This document shows, piece by piece, positions 35,776-44,921 of a stretch of DNA of 64,000 bases. The translations under genes and the position numbers were made by a program. Within the stretch, counting starts at the first letter, position 1, and every line of letters starts with the position of its first letter. The DNA lies in assembly GCA_040386775.1 (NCBI GenBank), contig JAZKEU010000011.1, forward strand, positions 18,556 through 82,555, in the 5' to 3' direction. Under the pieces are notes generated by a model. It searched no databases and had not been told where the DNA came from. It saw only the letters and a list, made by a program, of their open reading frames with translations. Source of the DNA: Bdellovibrionota bacterium. Lineage in GTDB: Bacteria > Bdellovibrionota > Bdellovibrionia > Bdellovibrionales > JAEYZS01.

Positions 35776-36095
35776 CTGACTTTGAATTTACTTTTTCTAT
35801 TTTGAACATCTTTAAACTCTGGTTCTTTTTCAAAACCATTTGGATAGAGAATGATGTCTGGAGCAATTCCCATAAAGGAAGCCAGTCTTAAGGCAACCCT
35901 AGAGCCGACATCTCGGCGATCATTTTCGATGGCACTTAAATTTGCCTGAGATATGCCACAGGTAAAAGCCATAATATCTTGAGGCACATTAAAGTTAGCT
36001 CTCCAAGATTTAATTAATTGCCCCGTCGTCATCTTAACGTCAAAGACTTCTAAAGGTTTTTTATTTTTTTTATTCATTTGTCTCTCGATGGTCAT
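35772..36095 (-). CDS. XRE-family DNA-binding protein with own operator
   Basis: Protein of 107 residues (about 101 if the ATG at 36077, with GAGAG upstream, is used). The helix-turn-helix runs MTTGQLIKSWRANFNVPQDI to ISQANLSAIENDRRD, of the antitoxin/regulator type, and the C-terminal tail is charged. A perfect 10-4-10 inverted repeat lies about 20 bases upstream, strongly suggesting autoregulation. Next to a HigA relic, it may be the survivor of a toxin-antitoxin module; no toxin gene is seen. Confidence 0.85.
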   Translation of the reverse strand: MTIERQMNKKNKKPLEVFDVKMTTGQLIKSWRANFNVPQDIMAFTCGISQANLSAIENDRRDVGSRVALRLASFMGIAPDIILYPNGFEKEPEFKDVQNRKSKFKVS

Positions 36096-36115
36096 CTAAC
36101 CATACCTTTCAATTA

Positions 36116-36139
36116 TGACATATCATTTTTGATATGTCA
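36116..36139. promoter_or_regulatory. Perfect 10-4-10 operator upstream of XRE gene
   Basis: TGACATATCA (36116-36125), TTTT, TGATATGTCA (36130-36139). The perfect dyad is about 20 bases before the gene start, in the position expected for an autoregulatory XRE operator. Confidence 0.75.
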
Positions 36140-36243
36140 ATTTCATTATTTGTTAATTGGGTATAGAAGCAATTTAGAAGCGAGGCTCAATTAAGATTAA
36201 ACCTAATACAGCTAATGATTAATCCGAATAACGAATTAATTGT

Positions 36244-37248
36244 CTAAATTTCGTCAGAATTTTGATTTACAGCAGATGGCAACCCTGCTTTCCGTGCGCC
36301 GCCTGTGATTAATTTATGATGTTGAAAACAGAGTAATCGCAAATTCTGCACCGAGGTCTCTCCGCCCAATGACAGCGGATACTTATGATCATACTGGAGT
36401 AAATGTTGAGAGGTGCATTTCCGCTTGGACTTGGGATCCGTAAACGTGCAACAGCCTTTGTCCCGCACATAGACTTCTCGCTTGACGATCGCTGGGATTG
36501 AGCGAGATTTTTTTGATGCAACTACTCTTGTCTGACAAGAATCGGTGCGTTGATTTTTCGACTCTGCCTTTTGATTCTTTATTTTATTTTCAGGGTCTAA
36601 CTTTTGCAATCCTAATTGAGTGAGATACTTTAGCAATTCATTGTAGCTCATATTGGGATTCTTATGAGATAGAAAGTTTTTTAGACGATCTAGTTGATTT
36701 TTAAGGTCTTCATCTATTACTAATTTCAATTCAATTTTTTCTTCATTAATTTGTCGAATTTTTTCTTGAGGAATAGATTCTGGATTTAGCTTAACCATGG
36801 CCTTCTCAATTTCGAATAAAGATTTATTTTCCATGGATTCAACAAAAGTTAGCTTCTCTTCTTTGGTTTTAATTTTAGGAGAAGAATTGTGCTGTGATTT
36901 ATTTTGTGTAGGTACAGGACTCTGCACTTTGTTTTGAGCATTGAGAAATCTTTGAATTTTCGCTGCGCCGGCCAGGCTTAAGGAGCCCTTTAAAATTTTA
37001 TTTTCAACCTCAGGAACAGATTTTAGCAACCTCATCGCGTTGATTCTTCTGTAGGCGGCATCCTCACCATAACTCAATTCCTTAACTGTATATTCAAACA
37101 AGCTCGAATACCCGATTTCAAGATGCAACTTGCGGTTTTCAATTTCCTTGAGATGATGAAGAATTTCAGTAGTTATTTTTCTTTCTTCAAGAGATAATTT
37201 TTTGATATTTTGAAGCAAATTGTCGTTAGAAACATTTTTTAGATTCAC
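36244..37248 (-). CDS. HNH endonuclease domain protein, copy 2
   Basis: Protein of 334 residues starting at a GTG (37248). AAGGAG lies seven bases upstream and the first residues then align with copy 1 (NLKNVSNDNLLQN against NLKHFSNQNLLEN). It has the same helical N-terminus and C-terminal HNH domain (YVRDKGCCTFTD, LLQYDHKYPL, VQNLRLLCFQHHK). The linker region differs in length and content from the copy at 2292-3275, so duplication is not recent. A small perfect palindrome just upstream (37267-37282) could regulate it. Confidence 0.83.
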   Translation of the reverse strand: MNLKNVSNDNLLQNIKKLSLEERKITTEILHHLKEIENRKLHLEIGYSSLFEYTVKELSYGEDAAYRRINAMRLLKSVPEVENKILKGSLSLAGAAKIQRFLNAQNKVQSPVPTQNKSQHNSSPKIKTKEEKLTFVESMENKSLFEIEKAMVKLNPESIPQEKIRQINEEKIELKLVIDEDLKNQLDRLKNFLSHKNPNMSYNELLKYLTQLGLQKLDPENKIKNQKAESKNQRTDSCQTRVVASKKSRSIPAIVKREVYVRDKGCCTFTDPKSKRKCTSQHLLQYDHKYPLSLGGETSVQNLRLLCFQHHKLITGGARKAGLPSAVNQNSDEI

Positions 37249-37266
37249 CAAATTTCTCCTTACATT

Positions 37267-37282
37267 TTGATGTTCACATCAA
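37267..37282. promoter_or_regulatory. Palindrome upstream of HNH copy 2
   Basis: TTGATGT-TC-ACATCAA is a perfect 7-2-7 inverted repeat, 18 bases before the GTG start. It is not present before HNH copy 1. Confidence 0.4.
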
Positions 37283-37449
37283 GCGATTAAGCTGGATATT
37301 ATGTATCGAAAAAAATGATTTTTGTCTCTGAAAATGAGAAATAATTTTTGTTTTTGGTGGGGAGAATCAATTCGAAATTCGGATTAAATTAGAATGTGAC
37401 TACTATCGCATTTATGAAACTGAATGTATAATCAAGAACCAAACCAACT

Positions 37450-37695
37450 TTAATTATTAACGTTATTTTTTCCTGGCTTTAAGAATAATAGGTAAAGTGC
37501 GAAATACAAATTGATGATGGGTATTAATGCAAGAAAGTAAAACCAGCTAGGAGAACCTGTATCTTTATAACGTTTCGTTGCAGGAATATACAATAAGATC
37601 AAATTTATCATCATCATAATCGCTACAATTACTTTATCTAACTGTGGTAAAATTAATTTAAAAAGAAAAATGATAATAAGCTGGACGATCATCAA
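37450..37695 (-). CDS. Small DUF805-like membrane protein
   Basis: Protein of 81 residues with two to three membrane helices. The segment TKRYKDTGSPSWFYFLALIP resembles the conserved R-x-x-D-x-G-x-S-x-W block at the end of DUF805 proteins, and FLKPGKN follows as in that family. It is shorter than full DUF805 proteins, which have about 110-150 residues. It is third in the row after the RHS gene and might be an orphan immunity protein; this is only an inference. Confidence 0.6.
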   Translation of the reverse strand: MMIVQLIIIFLFKLILPQLDKVIVAIMMMINLILLYIPATKRYKDTGSPSWFYFLALIPIINLYFALYLLFLKPGKNNVNN

Positions 37696-37730
37696 TATGA
37701 CAGTTGCCTTTAGATAATCCTATCGTCCAA

Positions 37731-37892
37731 TTATTCTTTCTTTAGAAAAAAATATTTTTTTAGTTTCATAGCCAGGCCCTTTAAGATTAAAAGTTGTCCA
37801 ATATATTTTTTCTTGTTTTCATAGTTTAAGTTTTTTATTACTTCTCTTCTAGAGAGAAATGAAATTAAAGCAAAGGTAATAGGCAATATCAC
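37731..37892 (-). CDS. Small basic/hydrophobic ORF in frame with the preceding ORF
   Basis: From the GTG at 37892 the frame reads about 53 residues: VILPITFALISFLSRREVIK, then a Lys-rich helix ending LKKYFFLKKE. It is in the same frame as the 63-codon ORF upstream, separated only by TAG and four codons. Its SF(L)xRREV block resembles FFYLRREVKK of that ORF, so the two may be diverged repeats. It may be a real small gene, or the tail of a longer protein broken by a stop. Confidence 0.35.
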   Translation of the reverse strand: MILPITFALISFLSRREVIKNLNYENKKKYIGQLLILKGLAMKLKKYFFLKKE

Positions 37893-37904
37893 ATGCCATA
37901 AAGC

Positions 37905-38096
37905 CTATTTTGTTAAATCTAAATAAAGTCTATACGTAGTAATTAAAAACATCACTACAGCTAAATATGAGACGATAGTGAATAGAATATTCTGTCCTTT
38001 TTTAGAAGGATCATCAGAGTATTTCTTAACCTCTCGTCTCAAATAAAAAAATGCAAAGAGAGAGAATATTTCGACAATTATGACACTCGCATCCAA
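37905..38096 (-). CDS. Small membrane ORF directly after the RHS gene
   Basis: It begins with TTG immediately after the RHS stop (TAA) and in the same frame, and encodes 63 residues: MDASVIIVEIFSLFAFFYL, then RREVKKYSDDPSKKGQ, then a second membrane helix. It may be translated by coupling, by stop-codon readthrough, or not at all. A two-helix protein next to an RHS protein fits an immunity protein, but no family is recognised. Confidence 0.45.
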   Translation of the reverse strand: MDASVIIVEIFSLFAFFYLRREVKKYSDDPSKKGQNILFTIVSYLAVVMFLITTYRLYLDLTK

Positions 38097-41000
38097 TTAC
38101 TGCCCTCCGCATGTAACAGATTGCCCTGCAAAGTCTAGTAAAGCACCACTTACACCACCGATTCCAGAAGAAATTATATCATTTGATAGATTATTTAAAG
38201 TTGCTGCTCCCGGCGCTCTCCCTATTACTCCAAACGGTACCTGTAAATAATTTGCTGCTCCAATTCCTAGCGCTCCTCCACCAGCTCCTGCCATAGCTGA
38301 TGCTATTATACTAGAGTAATTTAATTGAGCAACGCTTGACCCAGATGCAATTTGGTTAGCAGCGCTTGATACCGCACCGATTATTGCTCCAGCAGCAATT
38401 CCCGCACCCATTGTAGTACCAGAAACTGCGCCAGCACCTGCCCCAATAGCAGCACCTTGCCATGTACCGCTAACAGCATAGCCAGACGCACCTCCAATTA
38501 AGGCACCTATTACGGCTCCAGCAAATTTTCCATCGGGATCAATAAAATTCACAGGGTCGTTAAAAGTATATCCCATCAAGTTCGTATCGCCGCCGCTGAA
38601 TCTAATTGGATCCTTACTTGTCCATCTTCCTATTTCTGGATCATACGTTCTCGCGCCGAACTTCACTAGTCTTGTGTCTTCGTCGTAGATTCCGCCGGCG
38701 AAGCCGAAGGGTTGGTAGCCGGGGTTTGTGTCGGTGATTACTCTTCCGAATTCATCGTGTTCCATTTTTTGCATCACTGTTCCGTCGGATTCTCGCAGGA
38801 CTAATCTCACTGATCCTAGGTGATCTGTGACAATTCGGTATTTCACGTTCGCATTGTCTACAAAATAATCTGGAGAGTGAGCTTTGCTTGCATATACGAA
38901 TCTCTTTGTGACTATGCCTGATGTATTGATTTCTCCAATCAATCTATTATTCACGTCGTAAGCAAATCTTTTTTGCAAGACGCTATTCACTTTTCTTCCA
39001 ATTCTTCTACCGAGAGCATCCATCTCGTAATTGATTGTCTTTGTCGGAGTCACAGCGCCCGTCATATTCCCGTATACATCATAACTGTATGACGTTGTTG
39101 CGATTCCAGTTCTGGATAACATTTCGCCATTCGCATTGTATGTGTAAGTTAAACTTTTGTACGCCAGCAATCTATCCTGATCATCATAGACTGCTGTGAT
39201 GGGCGATCCATCAGCTCCGCCATTTCTGTTGGAGTTTTCATCATAACTGTATGTAGAGGCTACGATACCGTTCTTCTTTGTAAGCTCAAGCCTTCCGGTA
39301 TTGTCGTACTCATATTCAAAAACCGTAGTCACTCCATCTAGAGTTTCTGTTTTCTTTGTGATTCTACCAAGTAAATCTCTTTCAAATGAGAGGCTGTAGA
39401 CTGCATTAGAATTTCTATTGAGACTGTATGCAGAAAGCTCTCCGTATGTTGGATCGTATGTTCTCTCATCATTAATACTTCCAAGTGTTGTCGTAGACAA
39501 TTGGCCATTTGGAGCACTGTAAGTTAAAGACAAATCTCCGGCTTGCGATAGATACTCATCGTTATCGTAGGTGTAGTTGATATTGATGGAGTTTGATGCG
39601 CTTAAGTACTCAGCGTTGAGTTGTGAGTTTTGTGATGTTCCTAGAGAGAAATTATAAATGGTGCTTGTCGGAGAAATTCTAACACTTTGTCCTGACAAAA
39701 CTCCACCACTGTAACTCAACTCCACTCTAGAATTATCTGGAGCAATTACTTTTGTTGGTAAACTTATGTTATTTGAAAGTTGCCCATACTCGTAAGTATA
39801 TACACCATTCGGAGCAGTGACACTCTCAAGCCGTCCAGAAGATGCACCATAATTATAATCGAGAGCTTGCCCATCAGGTCTTGTCACCGAAGTTAATTGA
39901 TTATCGATATTATAACCATACAATGTGCTCACCTGAGGAATTGATGAAAGCACTGGAGGATTGTAATGAGAGACTTTTTCATTAGCACCGATTGTCATAG
40001 TGTGAGCGGGTCTTGATGGCGGCGTGATTGATGTTAAATTCCTATTGCCATCATAGGTGTAGTTGATCTCTCTTAAATCCGGCAGTCTGATTTTGATAAG
40101 TCTTTCGGTGGCATCATAGACGTAATTTGTAGATTGATTGAGAGCGTTTGTTACGGTCTTTAGAACCTTCGTAATCATGTTGTAAGTGAAAGTTGTCGTA
40201 CGAGTGCCTTGAGTGATTTGCGTGAGCTTTTCGTCTGTATAAGTCATCTCGACAGGATTGAGATTTCCCTGCCTGATGCTGATAGGACGTTGATAATCGT
40301 CGATTACTGATTCTGTTGTTTTGCCGAGTTGTGTTGTTGTTACCGTGGTTTTGGTTGAGCCTGTGTATACTGATGTTACAGGAAATTGAGACTGGTATCC
40401 TACGGTTTGAGTTCTCGTCCATGTATTGATTGAGAATGGATCGCTAGGATTAGTGAGAGTAATGTTGTTATTGAAATTTTTTACTCTTTGACCCAACATT
40501 TGCTCAACTGTACTAGACACATGGTTTGAAGTACCACCAAATCTTGTGTTGTTGATCGTATAGTTTACCAATTGGCTTGATCCATTATGTGAGTATTTCT
40601 GAGATGTATTGCCAGAATATTCTGACAAATATTTTGATCCGTCGGCTCTTAATTCTTCTTGCTTAGAGTAATTATCATAGCTATCGACAGACATAAGATC
40701 TTGGCGATTCATCCCTGTTGCTGACGACACAACAAAAGACCCATTTGGATTAGATGTCTTTGCTAGATTTATTTGCCTTCCACCAGAGTGAGCATCATTA
40801 GTAAGGTTTCCGTAATTATCATATGTAAAAGAACTTAAAAAATTCCCAGGTTTTTTGAAACTTGCAAGAAGGCCACCAGCTCCGTAATAAGTCATCGTTT
40901 GGACCTGGAACTTTGGATCTCTGACCGTTGCGAGATAGCCATCAGAGTTCAAAGTTACGTTCGTGACTCTACCATTTGGTGATACTATAAAACTAAATTT

Positions 41001-41900
41001 ATCGAAAGTTCTATGGAAGGTTGTGGTTCTTTGGAATGGCTCTACAATGTAAGCCAGACGTTCTTGAGAATCATAGTAGAAAGAATAAAGATTCTGTCCT
41101 GTAAGACCAAGTTTTATTTCAACGATTTTTCCTGTAGAATCAAAGATATAAACTCTTGATCCGTCTTCTTCTGCGACTCGATAAAAATTTCCAGGAAGAG
41201 TTTCTGCCGTTACAGATCGCTCGGTTCCATTGGGTTTATAAAGAGTTTTCGAACTTGCATCGTAAAAATACCAAATTGACGGAACCCAAGCTCCAAGACC
41301 CAGTTTTTTGTTTTTGAGAGAGCCTATGTGTAATTCTGTGGTTGTATCATATGAAAAATCAGATCCAACTTCTGTAACTACTGTCTTATAGGGCACAGTA
41401 GTCCAAACCTCATTCCCAAAGCTGCTTAGACCATTAGTGAGATAAGTTGCAACTTGATTTAACCCTGTACCATACGTAGAAGTATGGATGACACTATTTT
41501 GATCATTCATTATCTTTAGCGTATAACCAGTTACACTAGAATGGATTTGTGAGCGAGTAATTGGAACTTTTATTTTATAATCTTCTAATCTACCAGGTAC
41601 TCTATTTGAAAAATAATTTAACTTGAATGAAGATCCAACAATATTAATTTCTTCTCCTAAGGTTTCACTACCTACCTGAATAATTGAACCACATTTATTT
41701 ACAGGCTGCTGAATAGCCGGTGCACTTTTAGTAGAAGTAAAATTTGCTCCACATCCGCTTGTTACAGCTACCCCTAGAGCATGTGTTACAGTCGAACTAC
41801 CACAATATATAGCTGCTCTGCTATTTGAATTACATACACCTGCTTGAACATGATTTGAAACAATAAAACTAAAAGAAAATACAATTGCCCATTTAAGCAT
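38097..41900 (-). CDS. RHS/YD-repeat protein with glycine-zipper C-terminus
   Basis: Exported protein of 1267 residues. The ATG at 41900 has AAGGAG six bases upstream and gives a signal peptide (MLKWAIVFSFSFIVSNHVQA). Many YD repeats (for example YDNYGNLT, YDATERLI, YDVYGNMTG) form the shell. The RHS core is complete: LGSVRLVLRESDG, EFGRV, YQPFGFAGGIYD, FGARTYDPEIGRWTSKDP, NLMGYTFNDPVNFIDPDG. After the core come about 140 residues dominated by Gly, Ala and Ser zippers (GAVIGALIGGASGYAVSG and similar), likely membrane-interacting. No nuclease or ADP-ribosyltransferase toxin domain is evident. Confidence 0.93.
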   Translation of the reverse strand: MLKWAIVFSFSFIVSNHVQAGVCNSNSRAAIYCGSSTVTHALGVAVTSGCGANFTSTKSAPAIQQPVNKCGSIIQVGSETLGEEINIVGSSFKLNYFSNRVPGRLEDYKIKVPITRSQIHSSVTGYTLKIMNDQNSVIHTSTYGTGLNQVATYLTNGLSSFGNEVWTTVPYKTVVTEVGSDFSYDTTTELHIGSLKNKKLGLGAWVPSIWYFYDASSKTLYKPNGTERSVTAETLPGNFYRVAEEDGSRVYIFDSTGKIVEIKLGLTGQNLYSFYYDSQERLAYIVEPFQRTTTFHRTFDKFSFIVSPNGRVTNVTLNSDGYLATVRDPKFQVQTMTYYGAGGLLASFKKPGNFLSSFTYDNYGNLTNDAHSGGRQINLAKTSNPNGSFVVSSATGMNRQDLMSVDSYDNYSKQEELRADGSKYLSEYSGNTSQKYSHNGSSQLVNYTINNTRFGGTSNHVSSTVEQMLGQRVKNFNNNITLTNPSDPFSINTWTRTQTVGYQSQFPVTSVYTGSTKTTVTTTQLGKTTESVIDDYQRPISIRQGNLNPVEMTYTDEKLTQITQGTRTTTFTYNMITKVLKTVTNALNQSTNYVYDATERLIKIRLPDLREINYTYDGNRNLTSITPPSRPAHTMTIGANEKVSHYNPPVLSSIPQVSTLYGYNIDNQLTSVTRPDGQALDYNYGASSGRLESVTAPNGVYTYEYGQLSNNISLPTKVIAPDNSRVELSYSGGVLSGQSVRISPTSTIYNFSLGTSQNSQLNAEYLSASNSININYTYDNDEYLSQAGDLSLTYSAPNGQLSTTTLGSINDERTYDPTYGELSAYSLNRNSNAVYSLSFERDLLGRITKKTETLDGVTTVFEYEYDNTGRLELTKKNGIVASTYSYDENSNRNGGADGSPITAVYDDQDRLLAYKSLTYTYNANGEMLSRTGIATTSYSYDVYGNMTGAVTPTKTINYEMDALGRRIGRKVNSVLQKRFAYDVNNRLIGEINTSGIVTKRFVYASKAHSPDYFVDNANVKYRIVTDHLGSVRLVLRESDGTVMQKMEHDEFGRVITDTNPGYQPFGFAGGIYDEDTRLVKFGARTYDPEIGRWTSKDPIRFSGGDTNLMGYTFNDPVNFIDPDGKFAGAVIGALIGGASGYAVSGTWQGAAIGAGAGAVSGTTMGAGIAAGAIIGAVSSAANQIASGSSVAQLNYSSIIASAMAGAGGGALGIGAANYLQVPFGVIGRAPGAATLNNLSNDIISSGIGGVSGALLDFAGQSVTCGGQ

Positions 41901-42104
41901 CAATAACTCCTTAATCAAAAATATGAATCCGTTTATTTAACGGACAAAGCTTACTTTTATTGAATTTATAAAAATTAAAATAAACAAATTTAGTTGAAAG
42001 TCGTGAGAAATATCTTTAACGCAAGACGAACATGATGCATTTATTGTTTAAATAGTAAACACATCAAAATAATTATGTATTTTTTGATAAATTTAGCTTT
42101 AGTT

Positions 42105-42806
42105 TTACTCTTTAATATTAAGTTCTTTTTTTAATTCTTCGAGGCGAGTTTTTGCGCGACTTATATGAGGACTATCTGGATTGTTTTCTATAAATGATTT
42201 GAGCGTAGTATAGCCTAGAGTTGCTCTACCGACTCGGGACCATAACCTTGATGCAAGAGTGGGAAGAAAGTCAGGACCTCCATTCTTATAAGCTGCCATA
42301 AGTAGGTCTGCTGCCCGTCCTGGCTTCTGTAATTCCATGAGATAGTGATAAGACGCTCGATAATTTAAGATCCAATTATTGGGGAATTGCTCTAGGCCTT
42401 TATCATAAATAATTTTAGCACCTTCTCTATCGTCAACAACTACACTTAAAACTGTTGCCCCAACTTCATATACCGCTTCAAATCTTGGTGAAATATCCGT
42501 AATAAAATCCATCATCTGAAAAACCCATCCCTTGTGACAGCGCGATGGTTTTAATTTAGCAGATAACGCCTCATCAACTCCGATTCCAGGATTATAAGAT
42601 CGCTCCATATTTTCATTTTCACAATAATCCATATTCTGAATAGTATTAAGCCAAAAAGTATCTGCCATAGTATTCTTATGACCAAAATGAAAACTCTGTA
42701 CTATTTTTATTGGATATATTTTAAATCCAGCTTTTCGTTCTACCTGAAATCCATTACCAATAATAATAAAGATTATTCCTAAAAATATAAGAAAAGCGCC
42801 TCTCAT
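42105..42806 (-). CDS. Membrane-anchored helical (TPR-like) protein beside pilA
   Basis: Protein of 233 residues. One N-terminal membrane helix (MRGAFLIFLGIIFIIIGNGF) is followed by a periplasmic helical part, with LEQFPNNWILNYRASYHYLMEL and YTTLKSFIENNPDSPHISRA in TPR-like pattern. No family is recognised. It lies next to pilA behind a shared terminator, so it could be an accessory pilus or envelope factor. Confidence 0.7.
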   Translation of the reverse strand: MRGAFLIFLGIIFIIIGNGFQVERKAGFKIYPIKIVQSFHFGHKNTMADTFWLNTIQNMDYCENENMERSYNPGIGVDEALSAKLKPSRCHKGWVFQMMDFITDISPRFEAVYEVGATVLSVVVDDREGAKIIYDKGLEQFPNNWILNYRASYHYLMELQKPGRAADLLMAAYKNGGPDFLPTLASRLWSRVGRATLGYTTLKSFIENNPDSPHISRAKTRLEELKKELNIKE

Positions 42807-42861
42807 ATTTTTATTATGATCTTTTTATAAAGTTAATGTCAAAGAAAGGTACTTAAAAAAT

Positions 42862-42893
42862 AAAAAGCCCATCTATGAGAAGATGGGCTTTTT
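42862..42893. terminator. Bidirectional intrinsic terminator after pilA
   Basis: AAAAAGCCCATCT (42862-42874) pairs perfectly with AGATGGGCTTTTT (42881-42893). T-runs are present in both directions. It ends the pilA transcript 23 bases after its stop. Confidence 0.9.
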
Positions 42894-42916
42894 ATTTATT
42901 TCATATCTTAAAGATA

Positions 42917-43519
42917 TTAGATACCAGAAGTATCGTTTAATAATTGTTTGTTTTGAGTAATAGACCAAGTATCTACTGCTTGACCACCAATGTCCGCCGA
43001 AGCACATGTTGTGTAAGAACTCGTTGCACCAGCTGTGCTTGAGTTAGCAGCAGCACATCCAACAGGAGCAGCCACAAATGTAGCATTTTCAAACCAGCCA
43101 CCAGTTGTATCGTTACCTGTTTCAAGAGGTTTATTACCAAATCCGTTAACACCACCGCAAGCAGCTATTGCAACGTTGGTTGTAATACAAGCATCTGCAT
43201 TTGGAACGTTGTTAAAGTTAACTAACTGAGCTCCTTGATATACAGCTAATGCATTATCTGCAGCTGTTATTCTATAAGTTAATCTACCAGTTGGTCTAAA
43301 TCCGATGGCAACGAAATTTCCTAAATGGCCATTGAACTCTGAAGATGAAGATGAAGATGATTGGTAATAAGCGCCCAAAATTGATCTTGCTTCACTCTGT
43401 CTCGACTTCCTTTGGAAAGATTGATAGTTCGGGATTGCAATTGCCGCTAAGATACCGATGATCGCGACGACGATCATTAGTTCGATTAGCGAGAAACCAC
43501 TTTGGTTTGACTTTTTCAT
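42917..43519 (-). CDS. pilA: Type IV pilin PilA
   Basis: Prepilin of 200 residues. It has the short basic leader MKKSNQSG, cleavage before Phe (mature [21 protein letters not shown]), and Glu5. A Ser-rich stretch (SSSSSSS) marks the end of the helical spine, followed by a globular head with several cysteines ([26 protein letters not shown]). It is the major pilin candidate of the adjacent pilB-T-C-S-R cluster. AAGGAG lies before the ATG. Transcription is likely controlled by PilSR, although no sigma-54 box was found. Confidence 0.95.
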   Translation of the reverse strand: MKKSNQSGFSLIELMIVVAIIGILAAIAIPNYQSFQRKSRQSEARSILGAYYQSSSSSSSEFNGHLGNFVAIGFRPTGRLTYRITAADNALAVYQGAQLVNFNNVPNADACITTNVAIAACGGVNGFGNKPLETGNDTTGGWFENATFVAAPVGCAAANSSTAGATSSYTTCASADIGGQAVDTWSITQNKQLLNDTSGI

Positions 43520-43687
43520 GTGACGTTCTCCTTGTTATTTGTTGTTTTTTTGTAAAACAGCCTGAAGCTCTCGTTAATTCAAGAGCTAAAATATTTTTTT
43601 CCTTAACAATATCTTAATTCTAGAGACACTATTGGTTTTCCGCAATTGAATTTTAAATGGGTCCTAAGTTGATTCGCACCATATTAA

Positions 43688-43712
43688 GACCAGACCTTCG
43701 TCTGGCTTTTTT
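43688..43712 (+). terminator. Intrinsic terminator on + strand with no upstream gene
   Basis: CCAGAC-CTTC-GTCTGG (43690-43705) with a T-run to 43712, in the orientation of + strand transcription. Both neighbouring genes are on the minus strand. It may end a small RNA divergent from pilA, or act weakly for the gene ending at 43739. Confidence 0.6.
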
Positions 43713-43738
43713 ATGTTTCATAATGATACAGAATTTAT

Positions 43739-44899
43739 TTAATATTTTCTGTGGCAAAAAAGAACTTGTTCCACATCTAGAGTTTTGATTCCATCAATTT
43801 TTTGATTATCCATAGAAATCAAACAAGGTTCAAATGACGGAGTGGTTTTACAAAAATCAATCAAAGATTTCAAATCGGAAATTTTTGTCTTCGCAGACTT
43901 GACCTCAATGGCATACTTCTCACCGCCAGGCCCAAGAGCTACAAAATCCACTTCTTTATCTCTGTCTTTCCAATAATAAAGTTCCCACCCTGCTTCAATA
44001 AGCCGTGCACCAATCGTATTCTCAAAATATCGCCCAAATTTCTCACTAGAAATTCTTTCTGTGATTGGCCTCTCAAAACATCTCATCAATGCATTATCAT
44101 GAACGATAATTTTGGGAGGTGTTTTCTTTGTACGTAAGATTTTAGTAGAATACTTTTGAATGCCTGTAACCAAGAACGCATCCTCTAAAAGTTTTAAATA
44201 GTGCTGAAGCGTTACAACGCTGCCCTTACCCTCGAGCTGACCTTGCAACTTTGTTAAACTGATAATCTCAGAAGGGTGCCCCACGGCAACTCTAAAAACC
44301 TGTCTCAGCAATGCTGGCTGATCGACCGGATGCAATTGCAAAAGATCTCTACCAATAGCAGGCTCTATAATAGAATCTCTAACGTACGAACCCCATCTCT
44401 CTACATCAGAAATAAATTTCATCGACCCCGGATAACAGCCATACTCAACGTAGTCTTTCAACGACATATCAAATACTTTATTAGCTTCTTGATAATTCCA
44501 ATGTTCCGCGCGAATTAATTCGAAGCGGCCGGCCAAAGTTTCCTTCAAACCTTTTTCCATAAGCAAAGCTGATGAACCTGTGACGATAACTTTGAGTTGG
44601 TATTTGTCTCGATCCCAGAGTTTTTTTAAAACCTCGCTCCAGTTAAAGATTTTCTGAATCTCATCTATGGCTAGAATTTTTGATTTTGTTTTATTCGCCT
44701 TCTCCCACCACTCCTCAATGACAGTTGCATTCATGGGAGTTGGAGAATCGGCAGATTCATAAATTGCATCGGCCTTCAATGAAGCCTTTAAAGCCGTTGT
44801 TTTGCCTATCTGCCTTGGGCCGATAACAACTTGAATTAACGGAGCTTTTTCAGCAAGTCGGGATGAAATAACGCTTTTCAGGTACCTATTTTCGTTCAT
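43739..44899 (-). CDS. AAA ATPase with DUF4143 domain
   Basis: Protein of 386 residues. Walker A GPRQIGKTT (27-35), Walker B ILAIDEIQKI, sensor VTGSSALL, then the DUF4143 C-terminal domain with VDFVALGPGGEKYAIEVKSAKT, a PD-(D/E)xK-like core. These proteins are widespread, often isolated, and of unknown function; defence or regulation has been suggested. Here it sits between pilR and pilA, where it does not belong functionally, and is preceded by two palindromes in tandem, so it is probably acquired and autoregulated. Confidence 0.9.
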   Translation of the reverse strand: MNENRYLKSVISSRLAEKAPLIQVVIGPRQIGKTTALKASLKADAIYESADSPTPMNATVIEEWWEKANKTKSKILAIDEIQKIFNWSEVLKKLWDRDKYQLKVIVTGSSALLMEKGLKETLAGRFELIRAEHWNYQEANKVFDMSLKDYVEYGCYPGSMKFISDVERWGSYVRDSIIEPAIGRDLLQLHPVDQPALLRQVFRVAVGHPSEIISLTKLQGQLEGKGSVVTLQHYLKLLEDAFLVTGIQKYSTKILRTKKTPPKIIVHDNALMRCFERPITERISSEKFGRYFENTIGARLIEAGWELYYWKDRDKEVDFVALGPGGEKYAIEVKSAKTKISDLKSLIDFCKTTPSFEPCLISMDNQKIDGIKTLDVEQVLFCHRKY

Positions 44900-44921
44900 A
44901 TATCAATATGTTAGGTCATTT

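Noticed and set aside
43520-43738. Sigma-54 promoter for pilA
   Set aside because: No GG-N10-GC pattern with the expected context was found on the minus strand, although PilR would predict one.
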